In this document: positions 62,759 through 64,000 of the stretch, piece after piece
How the letters are laid out: every line of letters starts with the position of its first letter
Numbering within the stretch: position 1 is the first letter of the stretch
Assembly: GCA_963732155.1 (NCBI GenBank)
Contig: CAVSYB010000006.1
Span: 1-64,000, forward strand
Direction of reading: 5' to 3'
From: Roseiarcus sp963732155
GTDB lineage: Bacteria; Pseudomonadota; Alphaproteobacteria; Rhizobiales; Beijerinckiaceae
Length of the DNA: 64,000 nucleotides
The notes under the pieces: model-generated
Told to the model about the DNA's origin: nothing
What the model saw: only the letters and a program-made list of their open reading frames with translations
Databases searched by the model: none
Made by a program: the position numbers and the translations under genes

Positions 62759-62950
62759 GGCGCGGCTCCGATCAGTCGCGCAAAGGGCGATGGGCGCGCG
62801 GAATCGGGGCGGACGGGGAGCGACGTCAAGCGGCGCCGGTTGGATTCGATCCCCGATCGGGGTAGCTTCGATCGATCTTGCGATATCCGCCGATCCGCCA
62901 GGCCTCACGCCGGCCGGCGAGAACGCCGCGTGATCCGGAGGGGCGCGAAC

Positions 62951-63292
62951 ATGACCAAGGGGGCCGCGCCCATCGCGTTGCTCTTCGCGCTCGTCCCGGC
63001 GGACGCGATGGCGAAGAACACCCAGTTCTGGAATCTGACGGCCAACCCGATCACTTCGCTGCGGCTGTCGCCGGCCGGCGCCAACGATTGGGGTCCCGAT
63101 CAGACCGACAATGATTCGGATCACGCCGTCGATCACGACGAACGCCTCAGGATCACCGGCGCGGCGTCGCGCGCGTATGACGTCAAATTCGTCGACAAGG
63201 CCGGGCGAAGCTGCATTGTCAGGAACGTTCGGGTGAAGGAAGGTTCGGTCTTCGCGATCGAAGAGAAGGACCTGCTGGATTGCTCGAAATAG
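62951..63292 (+). CDS. Small exported protein with EF-hand-like acidic loop
   Basis: This 113-residue protein has a signal peptide (AAPIALLFALVPADAMA) and then a compact domain: FWNLTANPITSLRLSPAGAN, WGPDQT, the loop DNDSDHAVDHDE (residues 53-64), RLRITGAASRAYDVKFVDKA and two Cys near RSCIVRNVRV and the C-terminus LLDCSK. The loop carries acidic residues at EF positions 1, 3, 5, 9 and 12, while position 6 is His instead of Gly. Similar small proteins accompany XoxF clusters. A lanthanide- or calcium-binding role is inferred. ATG 62951 follows CCGGAGGGGCG at 62936-62946. Confidence 0.8.
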   Translation: MTKGAAPIALLFALVPADAMAKNTQFWNLTANPITSLRLSPAGANDWGPDQTDNDSDHAVDHDERLRITGAASRAYDVKFVDKAGRSCIVRNVRVKEGSVFAIEEKDLLDCSK

Positions 63293-63530
63293 CGGCCGCC
63301 GCGGCGCGTTTTGACCCGGCGCGGCCGACCGCCCTCGCGGCCGCCGGCGACGCGGGGTCGGCCACGCGCCGAAGTCGTTTCGCCATGGCGCTTGCCGATC
63401 GTTTCCAGCCTGCGGAAATGTTTGAAATTATCGTCTCGTTGCGTCTGTTGGCGCCTTCCCAAACGCGGGCGAACGGTGCAGAACTATCATCCATGGGCTG
63501 GCTCTATGGCCCAACAGGGAGGGAGCGACG

Positions 63531-64000
63531 ATGAGTAACAAGATCGGCCGGATGCTCGCGGTCGCGAGCGCCTTCGGTTTGGCAAGCGTGTCGATCGCCG
63601 CCTATGCGGCGGATGAGGTCAAGGGCGGCATGGGCGCCGGCATGGCCGCGGCGCCGGCGATGACGACGGTCACGCAGGACATGCATGATCACGCCGCCAA
63701 CGACGGCTCCAACTTCTTGCAGACCAACGGCAACTACTGGCAGACGCGGTTCCATCCGGCGCGCCAGATCACCGCGGGAAACGTGCATCAACTGCACCCG
63801 GCGTGGATCTTCCAGACCGACATCCTTGATACGATGGAGACGTCGCCGATCGTCGTCAACGGCGTGATGTTCGTCACGACCGCTTTCGATCACGTCTACG
63901 CGTTGGACGCCAAGACGGGCGAACAGATCTGGGAATACAAGCACAAGATGGGTCCGGTGACGACCTATTGCTGCGGCCCGAACAATCGCGGCGTCGCCGT
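63531..64000 (+). CDS. xoxF: XoxF-type PQQ-dependent methanol dehydrogenase, partial (5' end)
   Basis: The first 156 codons are present and the gene runs off the right edge. A signal peptide (ASAFGLASVSIAAYA) is followed by NFLQTNGNYWQTRFHPARQI and AGNVHQLHPAWIFQTDILDT, then METSPIVVNGVMFVTTAFDH, VYALDAKTGEQIWEYKHKMG and TTYCCGPNNRGVAV with the vicinal Cys pair stacking over PQQ. The wording FQTD and METSPIVVNGVMF fits XoxF, possibly clade 3, rather than MxaF. The Asp that marks lanthanide dependence lies beyond the window. ATG 63531 follows AGGGAGGGAGCGACG. Confidence 0.9.
   Translation, partial: MSNKIGRMLAVASAFGLASVSIAAYAADEVKGGMGAGMAAAPAMTTVTQDMHDHAANDGSNFLQTNGNYWQTRFHPARQITAGNVHQLHPAWIFQTDILDTMETSPIVVNGVMFVTTAFDHVYALDAKTGEQIWEYKHKMGPVTTYCCGPNNRGVA

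Overview
The window looks like chromosome from a GC-rich alphaproteobacterium, most likely a methylotrophic member of the Hyphomicrobiales (Beijerinckiaceae/Methylocystaceae type). The evidence is a PQQ biosynthesis set with a fused pqqDE, the start of a XoxF-type methanol dehydrogenase, a lanthanide-uptake-type TonB/ABC cluster, an Omp2-type porin, a BtaAB betaine-lipid pair and an hsp20-lon pair. No rRNA, tRNA, CRISPR array or intact insertion sequence was recognised. The genus assignment is inference.

Layout. (1) 1-5.9 kb is a decaying accessory region. It holds a truncated, frameshifted dinB, then the remains of a three-gene ABC-3C conflict system (effector, middle component, DUF3732 ATPase) carrying many indels, then a PrtN-like phage-type activator with a possible degenerate second copy. 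(2) 5.9-20 kb is housekeeping and stress: a MATE exporter, nucleoside hydrolase, D-lyxose isomerase-like protein, pyrophosphatase, GNAT, an RND pump with its adaptor, a GST-like protein, Lon and Hsp20, and a histone H1-like protein with an acidic tail. (3) 20-26.8 kb is envelope and lipid: a porin, btaA-btaB, an acyl-CoA synthetase and a flavodoxin-fold oxidoreductase. (4) 26.9-33.2 kb carries two glycosyltransferases and four SAM-methyltransferase-like genes, with a pterin dehydratase among them; parts look AT-richer than the surroundings. (5) 33.5-45.2 kb is mixed: an orphan NMT1-type binding protein, a DHFR-like reductase, folE, an MFS exporter, an SDR, an 8-oxoguanine deaminase-like enzyme, a TerC-HflK-HflC operon and an FGE-fold membrane protein.

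(6) 45.4-64 kb is the most coherent part, and every gene lies on the + strand. It starts with soxCD. Next comes pqqA, too small for ordinary gene finders, with its own promoter and an intrinsic terminator directly after it. An IclR regulator, a sorbosone-dehydrogenase-like periplasmic enzyme and a small cytochrome c follow. After these come overlapping pqqB-pqqC-pqqDE, a LutH-like TonB-dependent receptor, a dedicated TonB, and a PQQ-associated ABC system (binding protein, YVTN propeller, ATPase, permease). The run ends with a small exported protein bearing an EF-hand-like acidic loop and the first 156 codons of xoxF. Together these could make the cofactor, import the metal and supply the enzyme for lanthanide-dependent methanol oxidation in one locus.
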